64,000 bases of DNA. Source: UBA11606 sp039188975 (GTDB lineage: Bacteria > Actinomycetota > Acidimicrobiia > Acidimicrobiales > Aldehydirespiratoraceae). The first letter of the stretch is position 1. Each line of letters begins with the position of its first letter. The stretch covers positions 1-64,000 of the forward strand of contig JBCCYT010000003.1 in assembly GCA_039188975.1 (NCBI GenBank). The letters run 5' to 3'. Shown here piece by piece: positions 44,747 through 53,977 of the stretch. The notes beneath the pieces were generated by a model. That model did no database searches. It was not told the origin of the DNA and saw only the letters and a list, made by a program, of their open reading frames with translations. The translations under genes and the position numbers were made by a program.

Positions 44747-45433
44747 ATGAGCGAACGCGAAGCCAAATCGATCGAGTGGGCCATCAAGGTCCAGGCCAGT
44801 CGGGCCGGTGGTGTCTTCTACTACGTGGTCCGCAGCGTTCTGCGCTGGACACTCATGCGGTGGCTCCGGGTCACGGTGGAGGGCAGGGAGCACTTGGCCC
44901 TCGACGGGCCGGTGATTCTGGCGCCGGTGCACCGCAGCAATCTCGACTCGGTCCTCGTCGCTTGCACGGCCACGCGGCGAATCCGGGCCATCGGAAAGGA
45001 ATCACTGTTCATCCATCCCGCGTTTGCCTGGGTGAACGCTGCGTTGGGTGCGATTCCGGTCCGGCGGGGCGAAGCAGACCGTCAGGCGATGAAGGCCTCC
45101 CAGGAGATCATCGGTGACGGAGCGATGATGATCGTTTTCCCGGAAGGAACCCGGCAGACCGGCTCGCAGGTACAGGGTGTGTTCGATGGCACGACCTACC
45201 TCGCGCAAAGGACTGGCGCCCCGATCATTCCGATCGGCATCGGCGGCACGGAGGCGGCGATGGCGAGCGGATCGAAGGGCATTCGGCGAGTTCGCTGCTC
45301 GGTGGTCATCGGGCCGCCGATCGCCGCGCCCGTCGGCCGGCTGAGTCAGCCGCAGCGGCGCGAGTTCAGCGAGAACGTGGTGGTCGAGCTCCAGACCGCC
45401 TTCAACCGCGCTCAGGCGCTCGCAGGCGGCTGA
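44747..45433 (+). CDS. 1-acylglycerol-3-phosphate acyltransferase (PlsC family)
   Basis: 228 residues from ATG 44747. Catalytic HX4D is His62-Asp67 in APVHRSNLDSVL, second motif GAIPVRRGEADRQ, third FPEGTRQTGSQV, fourth GAPIIPIGIGG. A hydrophobic N-terminal helix (FYYVVRSVLRWTLMRWL) should bring it to the membrane. Adds the second acyl chain in phosphatidic acid synthesis, or a related acylation. Starts 16 bp after purH and may be cotranscribed. Convergent with the TetR gene. Confidence 0.9.
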   Translation: MSEREAKSIEWAIKVQASRAGGVFYYVVRSVLRWTLMRWLRVTVEGREHLALDGPVILAPVHRSNLDSVLVACTATRRIRAIGKESLFIHPAFAWVNAALGAIPVRRGEADRQAMKASQEIIGDGAMMIVFPEGTRQTGSQVQGVFDGTTYLAQRTGAPIIPIGIGGTEAAMASGSKGIRRVRCSVVIGPPIAAPVGRLSQPQRREFSENVVVELQTAFNRAQALAGG

Positions 45434-45438
45434 CCCGC

Positions 45439-46227
45439 TCAGTCCGCTGCGAGGTGGTCGCCGGGAGGGGTTTCCTCGAAGAAAAAGCTGATGAGGGCAT
45501 CGAGCCCGAGCGCAAACAGTGTCCATGGGTTGTCGTCACCGTCGAGGCGGACAGCCATCGGATCGTGAGGTGACGTCGGAAACAGATAGCGCCTCGCGAG
45601 GCCCTCGCCGAGCGCACTGGCGAGCATGGTGTAGGCCCGCATGTTGTCGCCGCCGTCGACCGTGAAGCGAGGTCGATAGTTGAAGAGCTCCATGTACGGC
45701 TGGTGGATCGACCGGAGCGAGTCCTCCTCGAACTCGGTTTCGATTCGAGCCAACTCACTCAGCAGCTCTTCGTCGCGTTCTCCTTCGGGGAGCGACGCCA
45801 GCGAGCTGTGGACTGCGCTGGTGATCCACCATCGCCAGGAGTTCTGCACCGTTCGGGCGTTGGCTGCGCCGGCGATGCGGATCAGTTCCTGACGAGTCGC
45901 CGCCCGTTGCTCCGGCGTCCCGTGCAGTCCACTGATGTCGACCTCCGCCATCTCCTGGGTTGTCTCGTGGATCTCGTCGTCGTCGACGGGGTGACGGATG
46001 GCCTCGAAGAGAACGGCGCGGCGGAACGCCTCCTGCGGGGTCTGGGTCGCTTCACCTGCTTCGGCCCAGGCCGCGTATGCACTCGAGCGGGGCACGTCGG
46101 CGTCGATGTAGGCCGTCTCGAGGCTGACGGAGTCGAGTCCGACGGTCAGGCCTCGCTCTTGGAGTGCGGCGATGCCGGCATCGACCAGGCGTTGGCGCGT
46201 TTCCTCGCGCTTGGACGGGCGGGCCAT
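45439..46227 (-). CDS. TetR-like transcriptional regulator
   Basis: 262 residues from ATG 46227. N-terminal helices ARPSKREETRQRLVDAGIAA, LQERGLTVGLDSVSLETAYI and DADVPRSSAYAAWAEAG form a TetR-type HTH, somewhat divergent in the recognition helix. The C-terminal ligand domain is large and helical (ARTVQNSWRWWITSAVHSSL, RIETEFEEDSLRSIHQPYME). It is divergent from icd with 243 bp between; target genes cannot be told from sequence. Confidence 0.8.
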   Translation of the reverse strand: MARPSKREETRQRLVDAGIAALQERGLTVGLDSVSLETAYIDADVPRSSAYAAWAEAGEATQTPQEAFRRAVLFEAIRHPVDDDEIHETTQEMAEVDISGLHGTPEQRAATRQELIRIAGAANARTVQNSWRWWITSAVHSSLASLPEGERDEELLSELARIETEFEEDSLRSIHQPYMELFNYRPRFTVDGGDNMRAYTMLASALGEGLARRYLFPTSPHDPMAVRLDGDDNPWTLFALGLDALISFFFEETPPGDHLAAD

Positions 46228-46258
46228 GTGGGCACGGTAGCGCTCCACGCCACCCGAC

Positions 46259-46287
46259 TTGCAATCAGATCTCAGATGCCGTATCTC
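46259..46287 (+). promoter_or_regulatory. Candidate promoter for icd
   Basis: TTGCAA, 17-bp spacer, TATCTC, in the AT-richest part of the divergent region. Both boxes are partial matches to the sigma70 consensus, so confidence is modest. Confidence 0.35.
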
Positions 46288-46344
46288 TAAATAGGGTTCG
46301 GGCCGCGGCGAGAGAGCGTGACCGGGCGGACGCGGCGGGTGACG

Positions 46345-46378
46345 GGCGTGGGGCCGACGGCGGAGCCGGCCCCACGCC
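46345..46378 (+). promoter_or_regulatory. Strong hairpin in the icd leader
   Basis: GGCGTGGGGCCG and CGGCCCCACGCC form a perfect 12-bp stem with a 10-nt loop, about 90 bp before the icd ATG. No T-tract follows. It could be an attenuator, an RNA stability element, or the remnant of an upstream terminator. Confidence 0.6.
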
Positions 46379-46470
46379 GGCCGCCGAGAAATGCCGGTCC
46401 GGTTTGGAAATGCGCGAAATCAGACCGGAGTTCGGGGCTCTGGGCATGGCGGCCCGCTACGATCCGCTCT

Positions 46471-47667
46471 ATGGCAGAGAAGATCACGATGCAGGACAAC
46501 GGCACGCTTCACGTGCCGGACAACCCGATCATTCCGTTCATCGAGGGCGATGGCACCGGCGTCGACATCTGGCCTGCCGCCAAGCTCGTGCTCGACGCTG
46601 CGGCCGCCAAGTACGGCAAGACCATCGAATGGATGGAAGTCCTCGCTGGCGAGAAGGCCTTCAACGAGACCGGCGACTGGCTGCCACAGGACACGATCGA
46701 CAAGTTCGAGGAGTACCTGATCGGCATCAAGGGTCCGCTCACCACCCCGATCGGCGGCGGCTTCCGCAGCCTCAACGTCGCCATTCGTCAGATCATGGAT
46801 CTCTACGTCTGCCTGCGTCCGGTGCGCTGGTTCAGCGGGGTGCCGTCGCCGGTCAAGGAACCGCAGCTCGTCGACATGGTGATCTTCCGCGAGAACACCG
46901 AGGACATCTACGCCGGCATGGAGGTCGAGGCGGGCACGCCCGAAGCGAAGCGGATGATCGAACTCCTCCATGATGCTTACGGCTGGGAGATTCGTGAGGA
47001 TTCCGGTATCGGCATCAAGCCCATCTCGAAGACCGGCTCGCAGCGCCTGCAGCGGGCGTCGATCGAGTACGCGATCAAGCGCAACCGCAAGCGGGTGCAC
47101 TGGGTGCACAAGGGCAACATCATGAAGTTCACCGAGGGTGCCTTCCAGAAGTGGGGCTACGACCTCGTCCGCGAGGAGTACTCCGATGTGGCCGTCGGCT
47201 GGGAAGACTGCGGCGGCGACCCGGGCGACAAGATCCTCGTGCAGGATGCCATCGCCGACATCGCTCTCCAGCAGGTGCTGACCCGTCCGGCCGAGTTCGA
47301 CGTCATCGCCACCATGAACCTCAACGGCGACTACCTCTCCGACGCCCTGGCCGCCCAGGTCGGTGGCATCGGCATCGCGCCGGGCGCAAACATCAACTAC
47401 ATGACCGGTCACGGCGTGTTCGAGGCCACCCATGGCACCGCCCCCAAGTACGCCGGTCAAGACAAGGTCAACCCGTCGTCGGTGCTGCTCTCGGGCGTCA
47501 TGATGTTCGAGCATCTGGGCTGGCAAGACGCGGCCGACGACATCATCCGTGCGGTCGAGGCCACCATCGGCGACAAGGTCGTCACCTATGACTTCGCCCG
47601 TCTCATGGACGGCGCAACCGAGGTGAAGTGCTCGGAGTTCGCCAGCGCCATCGTCGACCGTCTCTGA
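46471..47667 (+). CDS. icd: NADP-dependent isocitrate dehydrogenase
   Basis: 398 residues, E. coli-type homodimeric enzyme. N-terminus FIEGDGTGVDIWPAA, substrate loop GGGFRSLNVAIRQIMDLYVC (its Ser corresponds to the one phosphorylated by AceK in E. coli), FRENTEDIYAGME, HKGNIMKFTEGAF, MNLNGDYLSDALAAQVGG and FEATHGTAPKYAGQ. Start ATG 46471; longer in-frame ORF upstream spans the leader hairpin and is rejected. Most actinobacteria carry a monomeric Icd, so the dimeric form is of some note. Confidence 0.95.
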   Translation: MAEKITMQDNGTLHVPDNPIIPFIEGDGTGVDIWPAAKLVLDAAAAKYGKTIEWMEVLAGEKAFNETGDWLPQDTIDKFEEYLIGIKGPLTTPIGGGFRSLNVAIRQIMDLYVCLRPVRWFSGVPSPVKEPQLVDMVIFRENTEDIYAGMEVEAGTPEAKRMIELLHDAYGWEIREDSGIGIKPISKTGSQRLQRASIEYAIKRNRKRVHWVHKGNIMKFTEGAFQKWGYDLVREEYSDVAVGWEDCGGDPGDKILVQDAIADIALQQVLTRPAEFDVIATMNLNGDYLSDALAAQVGGIGIAPGANINYMTGHGVFEATHGTAPKYAGQDKVNPSSVLLSGVMMFEHLGWQDAADDIIRAVEATIGDKVVTYDFARLMDGATEVKCSEFASAIVDRL

Positions 47668-47676
47668 CGGTCGGTC

Positions 47677-47703
47677 CCTTCGGCACAACGGCCACACCGA
47701 AGG
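47677..47703 (+). terminator. icd terminator-like hairpin
   Basis: CCTTCGG and CCGAAGG form a 7-bp stem with a 13-nt loop, beginning 10 bp after the icd stop. No clear T-run follows, so weak by the intrinsic-terminator rule. Confidence 0.45.
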
Positions 47704-47790
47704 TTCAGCCCACGCGCTGAGCGCAGGTTTCGACGCCCTCGACCTCTCGCTCAGGGCCGGCGCGAGGCATCTTCGGCGCTTCCGACGCAA

Positions 47791-49590
47791 ATGGCGCGTT
47801 CGGAGTGCCGCGACGCCGGTACCGTGCCAGGAGTGGTGGACGCGGAGGCGAGCGACGAACACATGTGGCGGCGGGGCGGTCGCCTCATCATGCGGTCGCT
47901 ACGGGCGTACCCATGGCTCCACGCCGCATCGATGATCGGTGCCGTGGGCTTCGTCGCGGCCTCCATCGGGGGTGCCTGGGTGCTCCGAGCGGCGACCGAC
48001 GATCTGGTCGTGCCTGCCTTCGAGGACGGCTCGGTCGAACAGGCCGACATCTGGGCGGTCATGTTCTTGATCATCGTCGTGTCCGTCGGCCGCGGCATCG
48101 GCGTCATGATGCGACGCTGGTACCTCTCGCTGGCGGAAAACAAGACGCAACGCGACTGGCGCCGGCACCTCGTGCATCACTACCTCGACGTGCCGCTGCG
48201 CTTCCACCGAGAGCGTCCAACCGGCGAGCTCCTCGCCCACGCCGACATCGATCTCACGACGGCGACCATGGTGCTCAAACCGCTTGCCTTCTCGTTGAGT
48301 GCGCTCGTTTTGGTGATCATCGCGGTGATCACCCTCTTCATCATCCACCCTCTCATCGCTCTCCTCGGCGTTGTGCTGTTCCCCCTCCTGCTCGTTCTCA
48401 GCCAGGTGTACACCAACCTGGTCGAAGCACCGTCGGCGCGGGCCCAGCAGGCCGTCGGTGACGTTGCATCGGTCGCCCACGAGAGCTTCGAAGGTGCGCT
48501 CGTCGTGAAGACCCTCGGCCGCGAACCCGCTGAGGTCGAGCGGATGCGGGCGGCGTCAGCGACGCTGCGCAAGGAGCGCCTCGTGGTCGGCCGGGTCCGG
48601 GCCTTCTTTGAACCCACCATCGATGCGCTCCCAAACATCGGGATCGTGCTCTTGTTGCTCATGGGGAGCTGGCTCGTCTCGGAGGGGTCGGCCACCCCGG
48701 GCGATCTCGTGCTGGCGGCAGTCGTGTTTGGTCTCCTTTCGACCCCACTGCGCGTCTTCGGCTTCTTCTTGCAGGAGATGCCGAGGTCGGTCGTGGCCCT
48801 CGAACGAGTCGATCGGGTGATGGCCGAGCCGGTCGAAGACCGTTCTGGCTCGGTGACGCTGCCGGACGGCGCGGTCGATGTGCGCACGACCGGTCTCGCC
48901 GTCCGTTACGCCGACAACGAGGTGCTCCGAGGTGTCGACCTCCATGTGCCGGCCGGAACGACGGCAGCACTCGTCGGCGCAACCGGGTCCGGGAAGTCGA
49001 CGCTGCTGGAGTCGATCGCCGGCCTCCTCGATCCCGATCGCGGAAGTGTGGAACTCGGCGGTGCCGCGGTCGACGACGTCGCCGTTGCCGATTGGACCGA
49101 CGCCGTCGCAATCGCCTTCCAGGAGTCGTTTCTGTTCACCGACTCGATCACCGAGAATGTGTCGCTGGGCGATGCCACTGACGAGGTTGACCGAACCTTG
49201 GAGCTCGCCCGCGCCGCAACGTTCGTGGCCGAGCTCGCCGATGGAGAAGCGACGGTCGTTGGTGAACGAGGCACGACGCTGTCGGGAGGACAGCGGCAGC
49301 GGGTGGCGTTGGCTCGGGCCTTGGCCCGACGCCCCAAGGTGCTGTTGCTCGACGACGCCACGAGCGCCGTCGATCCGTTGGTGGAAGCGGAGATACTCGA
49401 TGGGCTGGGCGCAGCGCTCGACATGACGGTGCTCGTGGTGGCCCATCGCATTTCGACGATTTTGCTGGCCGACACCGTCATCTATGTCGACGACGGCCGA
49501 GTGGTCGCCACCGGCACCCATCACGAACTGCTCGAGCGCGACGACTACCGCGCCCTCGTCACCGCCTACGAGCAAGGTGATGGCGCATGA
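47791..49590 (+). CDS. ABC exporter half-transporter, subunit 1
   Basis: 599 residues from ATG 47791 (GTG 47833 or 47836 also possible). Six-TM type I exporter domain (VGRGIGVMMRRWYLSLAENK, HHYLDVPLRFHRERPTGELL), then an NBD: Walker A GATGSGKST, signature LSGGQRQRVALARA, Walker B VLLLDDATSAVD, H-loop VVAHRISTI. The residue after Walker B is Asp instead of the catalytic Glu, so this subunit carries the degenerate ATP site. Its stop overlaps the ATG of subunit 2 by 4 bp. Together a heterodimeric lipid, peptide or drug exporter. Confidence 0.92.
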   Translation: MARSECRDAGTVPGVVDAEASDEHMWRRGGRLIMRSLRAYPWLHAASMIGAVGFVAASIGGAWVLRAATDDLVVPAFEDGSVEQADIWAVMFLIIVVSVGRGIGVMMRRWYLSLAENKTQRDWRRHLVHHYLDVPLRFHRERPTGELLAHADIDLTTATMVLKPLAFSLSALVLVIIAVITLFIIHPLIALLGVVLFPLLLVLSQVYTNLVEAPSARAQQAVGDVASVAHESFEGALVVKTLGREPAEVERMRAASATLRKERLVVGRVRAFFEPTIDALPNIGIVLLLLMGSWLVSEGSATPGDLVLAAVVFGLLSTPLRVFGFFLQEMPRSVVALERVDRVMAEPVEDRSGSVTLPDGAVDVRTTGLAVRYADNEVLRGVDLHVPAGTTAALVGATGSGKSTLLESIAGLLDPDRGSVELGGAAVDDVAVADWTDAVAIAFQESFLFTDSITENVSLGDATDEVDRTLELARAATFVAELADGEATVVGERGTTLSGGQRQRVALARALARRPKVLLLDDATSAVDPLVEAEILDGLGAALDMTVLVVAHRISTILLADTVIYVDDGRVVATGTHHELLERDDYRALVTAYEQGDGA

Positions 49591-51419
49591 GCGAACCGCT
49601 CGACCTTCCCGCGCTCGACGAAGCCGCGTCGTTGCTCGACGACGAGCGCCCCTCGATCGGGGCACTGGACGTCATGCGGCGAGGCGTCAGGGTTTCGCCG
49701 GAGCTGCGGGCCGGTCTCGGGATCACCGTCGTGATGGCATTGACAGCGGCGGTCGGGCGGCTCGTCGTCCCGATCCTCACCCAGCTCATCCTCGACAACG
49801 GCGTGCTCGGCGACGAGGGCTACCAGGCCGGCTACGTCTGGACCGCGAGCATCGTCGCGCTGATCATCGTGCTCGTTGTCGCCGGCGCTAGCCGGGTCGC
49901 GTTGATTCGGCTCGTCGACATGGCCGAGACCGTGTTGATGAATCTGCGAGTGCGGGTGTTCGAACACATCCACCGACTGAGCATGGCCGACCACACCGAG
50001 AGCCGACGAGGCGTCTTGGTCGCTCGGGTCACCTCCGACGTCGAGGCGCTGGCTCGTTTCACGCAGTGGGGGTTGATCAGCTGGATCATCGACACTGCGA
50101 TCATCGCCGGCACGTTGATGGTGATGGCGTGGTACAGCTGGCAACTCACCTTGATGGTCGTCGTGGTGCACGTGCCGCTCATTCCCTTCCTGCGCTGGGT
50201 CCAACGCAGCCAGTTCATCTCCTATGGCAAGGTCCGAAGCCGGGTCGCGGAAACCCTGGGTCAGGTGTCTGAAGCGGTCACCGGCGCGCAGGTGATTCGG
50301 GCGTACGGCTACAGCGAACCGGTCCGTGACCGGCTCGACGATGCGATCGAGCGTCAGTTCGCACAGCAACAGCGCAGCCAGGTGTGGTTCGCGTGCATGC
50401 TCCCGGTCGTCGACATCGTGTCATCGATTGCGCTCGCGATCTCGGTTGGCGTCGGCGTGTGGTGGCGTGACGACCTCGGTCTCGATGCGGGCGAACTCGT
50501 GGCCTTCATCTTCCTGGTCAACTTGATGTTGCAGCCGATCGCCCAACTCGGCGAGGTCCTCGATCAGACCCAGACCGCGCTCGCCGGCTGGTGGAAGGTG
50601 CTGCGGGTGCTGGATGTGCCGGTCGACGTCGTCGAACCGTCCGACGGCGTGCCCCTCCCCTCCGGGCCGCTCGGCATCGAGCTCGAACAGGTCGAGTTTT
50701 CGTACCGGACCGGCCCGCCGGTGCTTCATGGCGTGGATCTCACGATTCCTGCCGAGTCCGTGGTCGCCATCGTGGGGGAGACCGGTTCAGGCAAGACCAC
50801 AAGTGCTCGGCTCGTGACCCGATTGGCAGACCCGACCGCCGGTACGGTCCGTATCGGCGGTATCGACCTCCGCTCGGTCAGTCCTGACGCCCGCCGGGCG
50901 GCGATTCGTATGGTTCCCCAGGACGGGTTCCTGTTCGACGTCTCGATTCGCGACAACATCCGCTTCGGTCGTCCCGATGCTGTCGATGCCGACGTCGACG
51001 CGGCGATCGATGCCCTCGAGCTGCGCGACTGGGTGTCCAGCTTGCCGGAAGGGCTCGACACGGTGGTCGGCGAGCGTGGCGGTCGGCTGTCCGTGGGCGA
51101 GCGACAGCTCGTGGCGCTGGCTCGCGCCCAGGTCGCCGATCCCGGGTTGCTCATTCTCGACGAGGCGACGTCGGCAGTGGATCCGGAGACCGAGGAGGCG
51201 CTGGCTGCGGCGCTCGACCGGCTGGCGAGCGGTCGCACCATGGTGTCGATCGCCCATCGCTTGTCGACCGCGGAACGCGCTGATGTGGTCGTCGTCTTCG
51301 ACGCAGGACGCATCGTTCAAGTCGGCCCGCACCGCGAGTTGGTCGAGCAGCCTGGCGTGTATCAGACGCTGTACGAGTCCTGGATCGGCAACACTCGATC
51401 CGGAAGCTCATCGTCGTGA
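49587..51419 (+). CDS. ABC exporter half-transporter, subunit 2
   Basis: 610 residues. TM domain with SRVALIRLVDMAETVLMNLR and VFEHIHRLSMADHTESRRGV, then an NBD with Walker A GETGSGKTT, Walker B LLILDEATSAVDPET (catalytic Glu present), and H-loop SIAHRLSTAERAD. Its signature is LSVGERQLVALARA rather than LSGGQ. Each composite site uses the signature of the other subunit, so one site (Glu here, LSGGQ in subunit 1) is active and the other degenerate, as in known asymmetric exporters. The last 58 bp overlap the convergent gene. Confidence 0.93.
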   Translation: MSEPLDLPALDEAASLLDDERPSIGALDVMRRGVRVSPELRAGLGITVVMALTAAVGRLVVPILTQLILDNGVLGDEGYQAGYVWTASIVALIIVLVVAGASRVALIRLVDMAETVLMNLRVRVFEHIHRLSMADHTESRRGVLVARVTSDVEALARFTQWGLISWIIDTAIIAGTLMVMAWYSWQLTLMVVVVHVPLIPFLRWVQRSQFISYGKVRSRVAETLGQVSEAVTGAQVIRAYGYSEPVRDRLDDAIERQFAQQQRSQVWFACMLPVVDIVSSIALAISVGVGVWWRDDLGLDAGELVAFIFLVNLMLQPIAQLGEVLDQTQTALAGWWKVLRVLDVPVDVVEPSDGVPLPSGPLGIELEQVEFSYRTGPPVLHGVDLTIPAESVVAIVGETGSGKTTSARLVTRLADPTAGTVRIGGIDLRSVSPDARRAAIRMVPQDGFLFDVSIRDNIRFGRPDAVDADVDAAIDALELRDWVSSLPEGLDTVVGERGGRLSVGERQLVALARAQVADPGLLILDEATSAVDPETEEALAAALDRLASGRTMVSIAHRLSTAERADVVVVFDAGRIVQVGPHRELVEQPGVYQTLYESWIGNTRSGSSSS

Positions 51420-52594
51420 CCTGACCGACCGGTGAGCCGCGTCACGGTGAGCCCCAGAACGGTGAACACCACGATGATCAGGGGGCTGACGTCGGCGATG
51501 TGGCGGGCGAGGTGAAGAAGTCCGCTCGCCCACAGGAGGGCGATGCCGGTCGGTGAGAGCTGACGTCGGTCAGCCAACACCACGACCGAGAAGATCAGCA
51601 ACGAACTGTCGTAGTAGATGGCGTGCGGGCCCAGAAGGGTCAGTGCCGCGGTGGTAATCGCCATTCGGCCGGCGAGGTCGATTGGTCGGCGCCACCACAG
51701 CGCCATGAGCCCGACCACGATCGCCGTAGAGACGGCTGCTCCGGCCCCAACCGCAACGGTCGACTCGCCAAACAGCGCAACGAGAACGCCGATCGGTGCG
51801 ATCTCGTTCATGGCGTTGACCTCGGCGTCGGCCTCGAGCAGCGGTCGCACGCCGTCGTACCACGTCGTGATCCAACCCGGCCCGACGAGCGCGGCATTGG
51901 CGATCCACACCAGGCCGGCGCCGATCGCCGCCGTCGCAAGGGTGCGAAAGCGGCGATCGAGAAGTGCGAGGCCGAGCATCGGTAGCGCGTACTGCGGCCG
52001 GAACAGCAGCAACGCCAGCGCAAGGCCTGCGATGTCGTCTCGATCTTCGTGCCATGCCCGCCAGGCGACAGCGATGAGGAGAAGGGACAGTGCCGTGTTC
52101 TGCCCACCGGTCATGCCGACGAAGACCGGGTACGTCGTCATCGAGGCGGCGGTCGCGAGCGTGACCCGGTTTCGAAGGATCGGCACCACTGGTCGCAGCA
52201 GCGACAACGCCCCGACGAGGGCACCGATCATCACCGCGGTGTGGGCCACATAGGCAAGCCGGTACGGAACCGCCGACAGGGGCGAGTAGGCGGCTGCGAC
52301 GTGGGGCGCATACGGATACATGATGAAGCCGTCTTCGTCGCCCAGCAGGCCCGCTTGCGCCGCCTCTTGCACGATGGGTTCATACAATCGGTCGATGTCG
52401 CCGTCGGCGACGATCGTTCCTGCGCCGTAGAAGGCGGGAAAGTCGCCGCCGATCCGGCCGGTTGCCGTTGTCGATCCGGTGCCGCTCAGCAGCACGAAGA
52501 GGAACGCCACGCTGAGCGCGACGAGAAGCACCACGGGGTACACCCGCAGCCGTTGTTCCCATGCATCGTTGAGGGGGGTCCCATGCGCGGCCAC
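51362..52594 (-). CDS. GT87-like polyprenol-linked mannosyltransferase (DUF2029)
   Basis: 410 residues, multi-TM. The first extracytoplasmic loop contains GGDFPAFYGAGTIVADG, which carries the acidic residue expected in the GT-C fold, and later LYEPIVQEAAQ and PYAPHVAAAYSPL. Then many hydrophobic helices (MTGGQNTALSLLLIAVAWRA, LALALLLFRPQYALPMLGLA). In actinobacteria such enzymes add mannose or arabinose to envelope glycans. GTG start; its stop lies inside the 3' end of the ABC gene on the other strand. Confidence 0.82.
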   Translation of the reverse strand: MAAHGTPLNDAWEQRLRVYPVVLLVALSVAFLFVLLSGTGSTTATGRIGGDFPAFYGAGTIVADGDIDRLYEPIVQEAAQAGLLGDEDGFIMYPYAPHVAAAYSPLSAVPYRLAYVAHTAVMIGALVGALSLLRPVVPILRNRVTLATAASMTTYPVFVGMTGGQNTALSLLLIAVAWRAWHEDRDDIAGLALALLLFRPQYALPMLGLALLDRRFRTLATAAIGAGLVWIANAALVGPGWITTWYDGVRPLLEADAEVNAMNEIAPIGVLVALFGESTVAVGAGAAVSTAIVVGLMALWWRRPIDLAGRMAITTAALTLLGPHAIYYDSSLLIFSVVVLADRRQLSPTGIALLWASGLLHLARHIADVSPLIIVVFTVLGLTVTRLTGRSGHDDELPDRVLPIQDSYSV

Positions 52595-52632
52595 AACACG
52601 TCAATCGGCCGATGCGCTCGCCGAGATGAGGT

Positions 52633-53844
52633 TCAGTGGCGAGCGCGGCTTCGTTTCACGGCATACATCGCGTCGTCGGCTGTGGCCAACAGACGCGAAG
52701 CCGTCGGTGAGTCGCCGGTGGCGGCCACCCCGATCGAGACGTCGACCTCGACGATCTCATCAGCGGCGACGATCGGCTCGATGAGCGCCGCCCGGATCGT
52801 GGAGCTGACCTCCCGTGCGTGTTCATAGCTGCTTTGCGGCAGCACGATCACGAACTCGTCGCCGCCCAAGCGGCCGACCAGATCGACCGGTCGGATCGAA
52901 CGCTCCAGCCGGCGGGCGACCTCGATCAGGACCTGGTCACCTGCAGCGTGCCCGAGCCGATCGTTGATCGGTTTGAAACCGTCGAGGTCGCAAAAGAGCA
53001 TCACGACTTCGTGCTGGAACCCGTCGTCGACGAGCGTGTCCAGCCGAGCGAGCAACGCGCGACGGTTGAGCAGACCGGTCAACGCATCGTGCTCGGCCAT
53101 GTGACGCAGAGCCCGCTGGGTGTTCTTGAGGTCGGTGATGTCGGTGGCCGACAGGGTGTACCCCTGTTGCAGCGCGTCACCGCGCAGATCGGCGATCTGC
53201 ACATCGAGATGCACGGTGGAACCGTCCATGCGCTCCGCCCTCACCTCCAGGTGTGCGGTGTCGCCCATCGTGGCGAGCGTGTCTCGAAATGTCGGGCGGT
53301 CCTCGGGCAACAGGATCTCGTCGAACGCCGCCCCCAGGAGCTCTGCGCTGTCGAGGCCGAGCGTTCGTGCGACCTCGGCATTGATCGAGCGAATCTCTCC
53401 GAACTCGTCGAGCGAGGCCAGAATGATGTGGGCGTGATGGACCTGGGCTCGCAGACGCTCATGGCTACCCGCCCCGAGCTCCAGCGCTTGTCGGTCCTCG
53501 GTCAGACGCATCACGGTGACGATGCGCGGTTGGCCATTGATGTCGAGAAGTCGGCCCCGAACCTCGATCGGCCGCCAGCGATCTTGTCGGTCGCGAATCC
53601 GTACGTCGATCAGGTCGCCGATACCGGCGTCATCAGCGATCGTCGCCATGCCGTTGATCACGGTGGCGTGATCATCGGGGTGCAGCATCTCGAACATGGA
53701 CAAGCCCATGTCGGTCTCGGGATCCAACCCGCTGAACTCGATCGCCGCGTCGTTGACCCACAGGATCGAGCCATCGACATCTGCCACCAGCACGGGGTCA
53801 GGAAGCCGTTCGAGGATGACGTCGAGGTCGCGGGGACGATCCAT
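52633..53844 (-). CDS. PAS-PAS-GGDEF diguanylate cyclase
   Basis: 403 residues from ATG 53844; longer in-frame upstream codons run into the mdh promoter region. Two PAS domains at about 6-125 (PDPVLVADVDGSILWVNDAA, MLHPDDHATVINGM) and 135-250 (IILASLDEFGEIRSINAEVA, LPEDRPTFRDTLATM), then a GGDEF domain with a canonical RLGGDEFVIVL. An RPVD inhibitory site sits five residues upstream, so product inhibition is likely. No TM segment: a cytosolic cyclase. Divergent from mdh, 133 bp apart. Confidence 0.92.
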   Translation of the reverse strand: MDRPRDLDVILERLPDPVLVADVDGSILWVNDAAIEFSGLDPETDMGLSMFEMLHPDDHATVINGMATIADDAGIGDLIDVRIRDRQDRWRPIEVRGRLLDINGQPRIVTVMRLTEDRQALELGAGSHERLRAQVHHAHIILASLDEFGEIRSINAEVARTLGLDSAELLGAAFDEILLPEDRPTFRDTLATMGDTAHLEVRAERMDGSTVHLDVQIADLRGDALQQGYTLSATDITDLKNTQRALRHMAEHDALTGLLNRRALLARLDTLVDDGFQHEVVMLFCDLDGFKPINDRLGHAAGDQVLIEVARRLERSIRPVDLVGRLGGDEFVIVLPQSSYEHAREVSSTIRAALIEPIVAADEIVEVDVSIGVAATGDSPTASRLLATADDAMYAVKRSRARH

Positions 53845-53977
53845 GCCAGCAGCTTCGGCTGAAGTCAGCGTCGTAGAAGCCCTTTGATCCCGCACTGTTC
53901 GGCCAACCTTACGCCCTGCCGCCGGCCGCTGGTAGCGTGCCATCCGAATTCGAATCGTCCTCTCACGGAGACAAACC

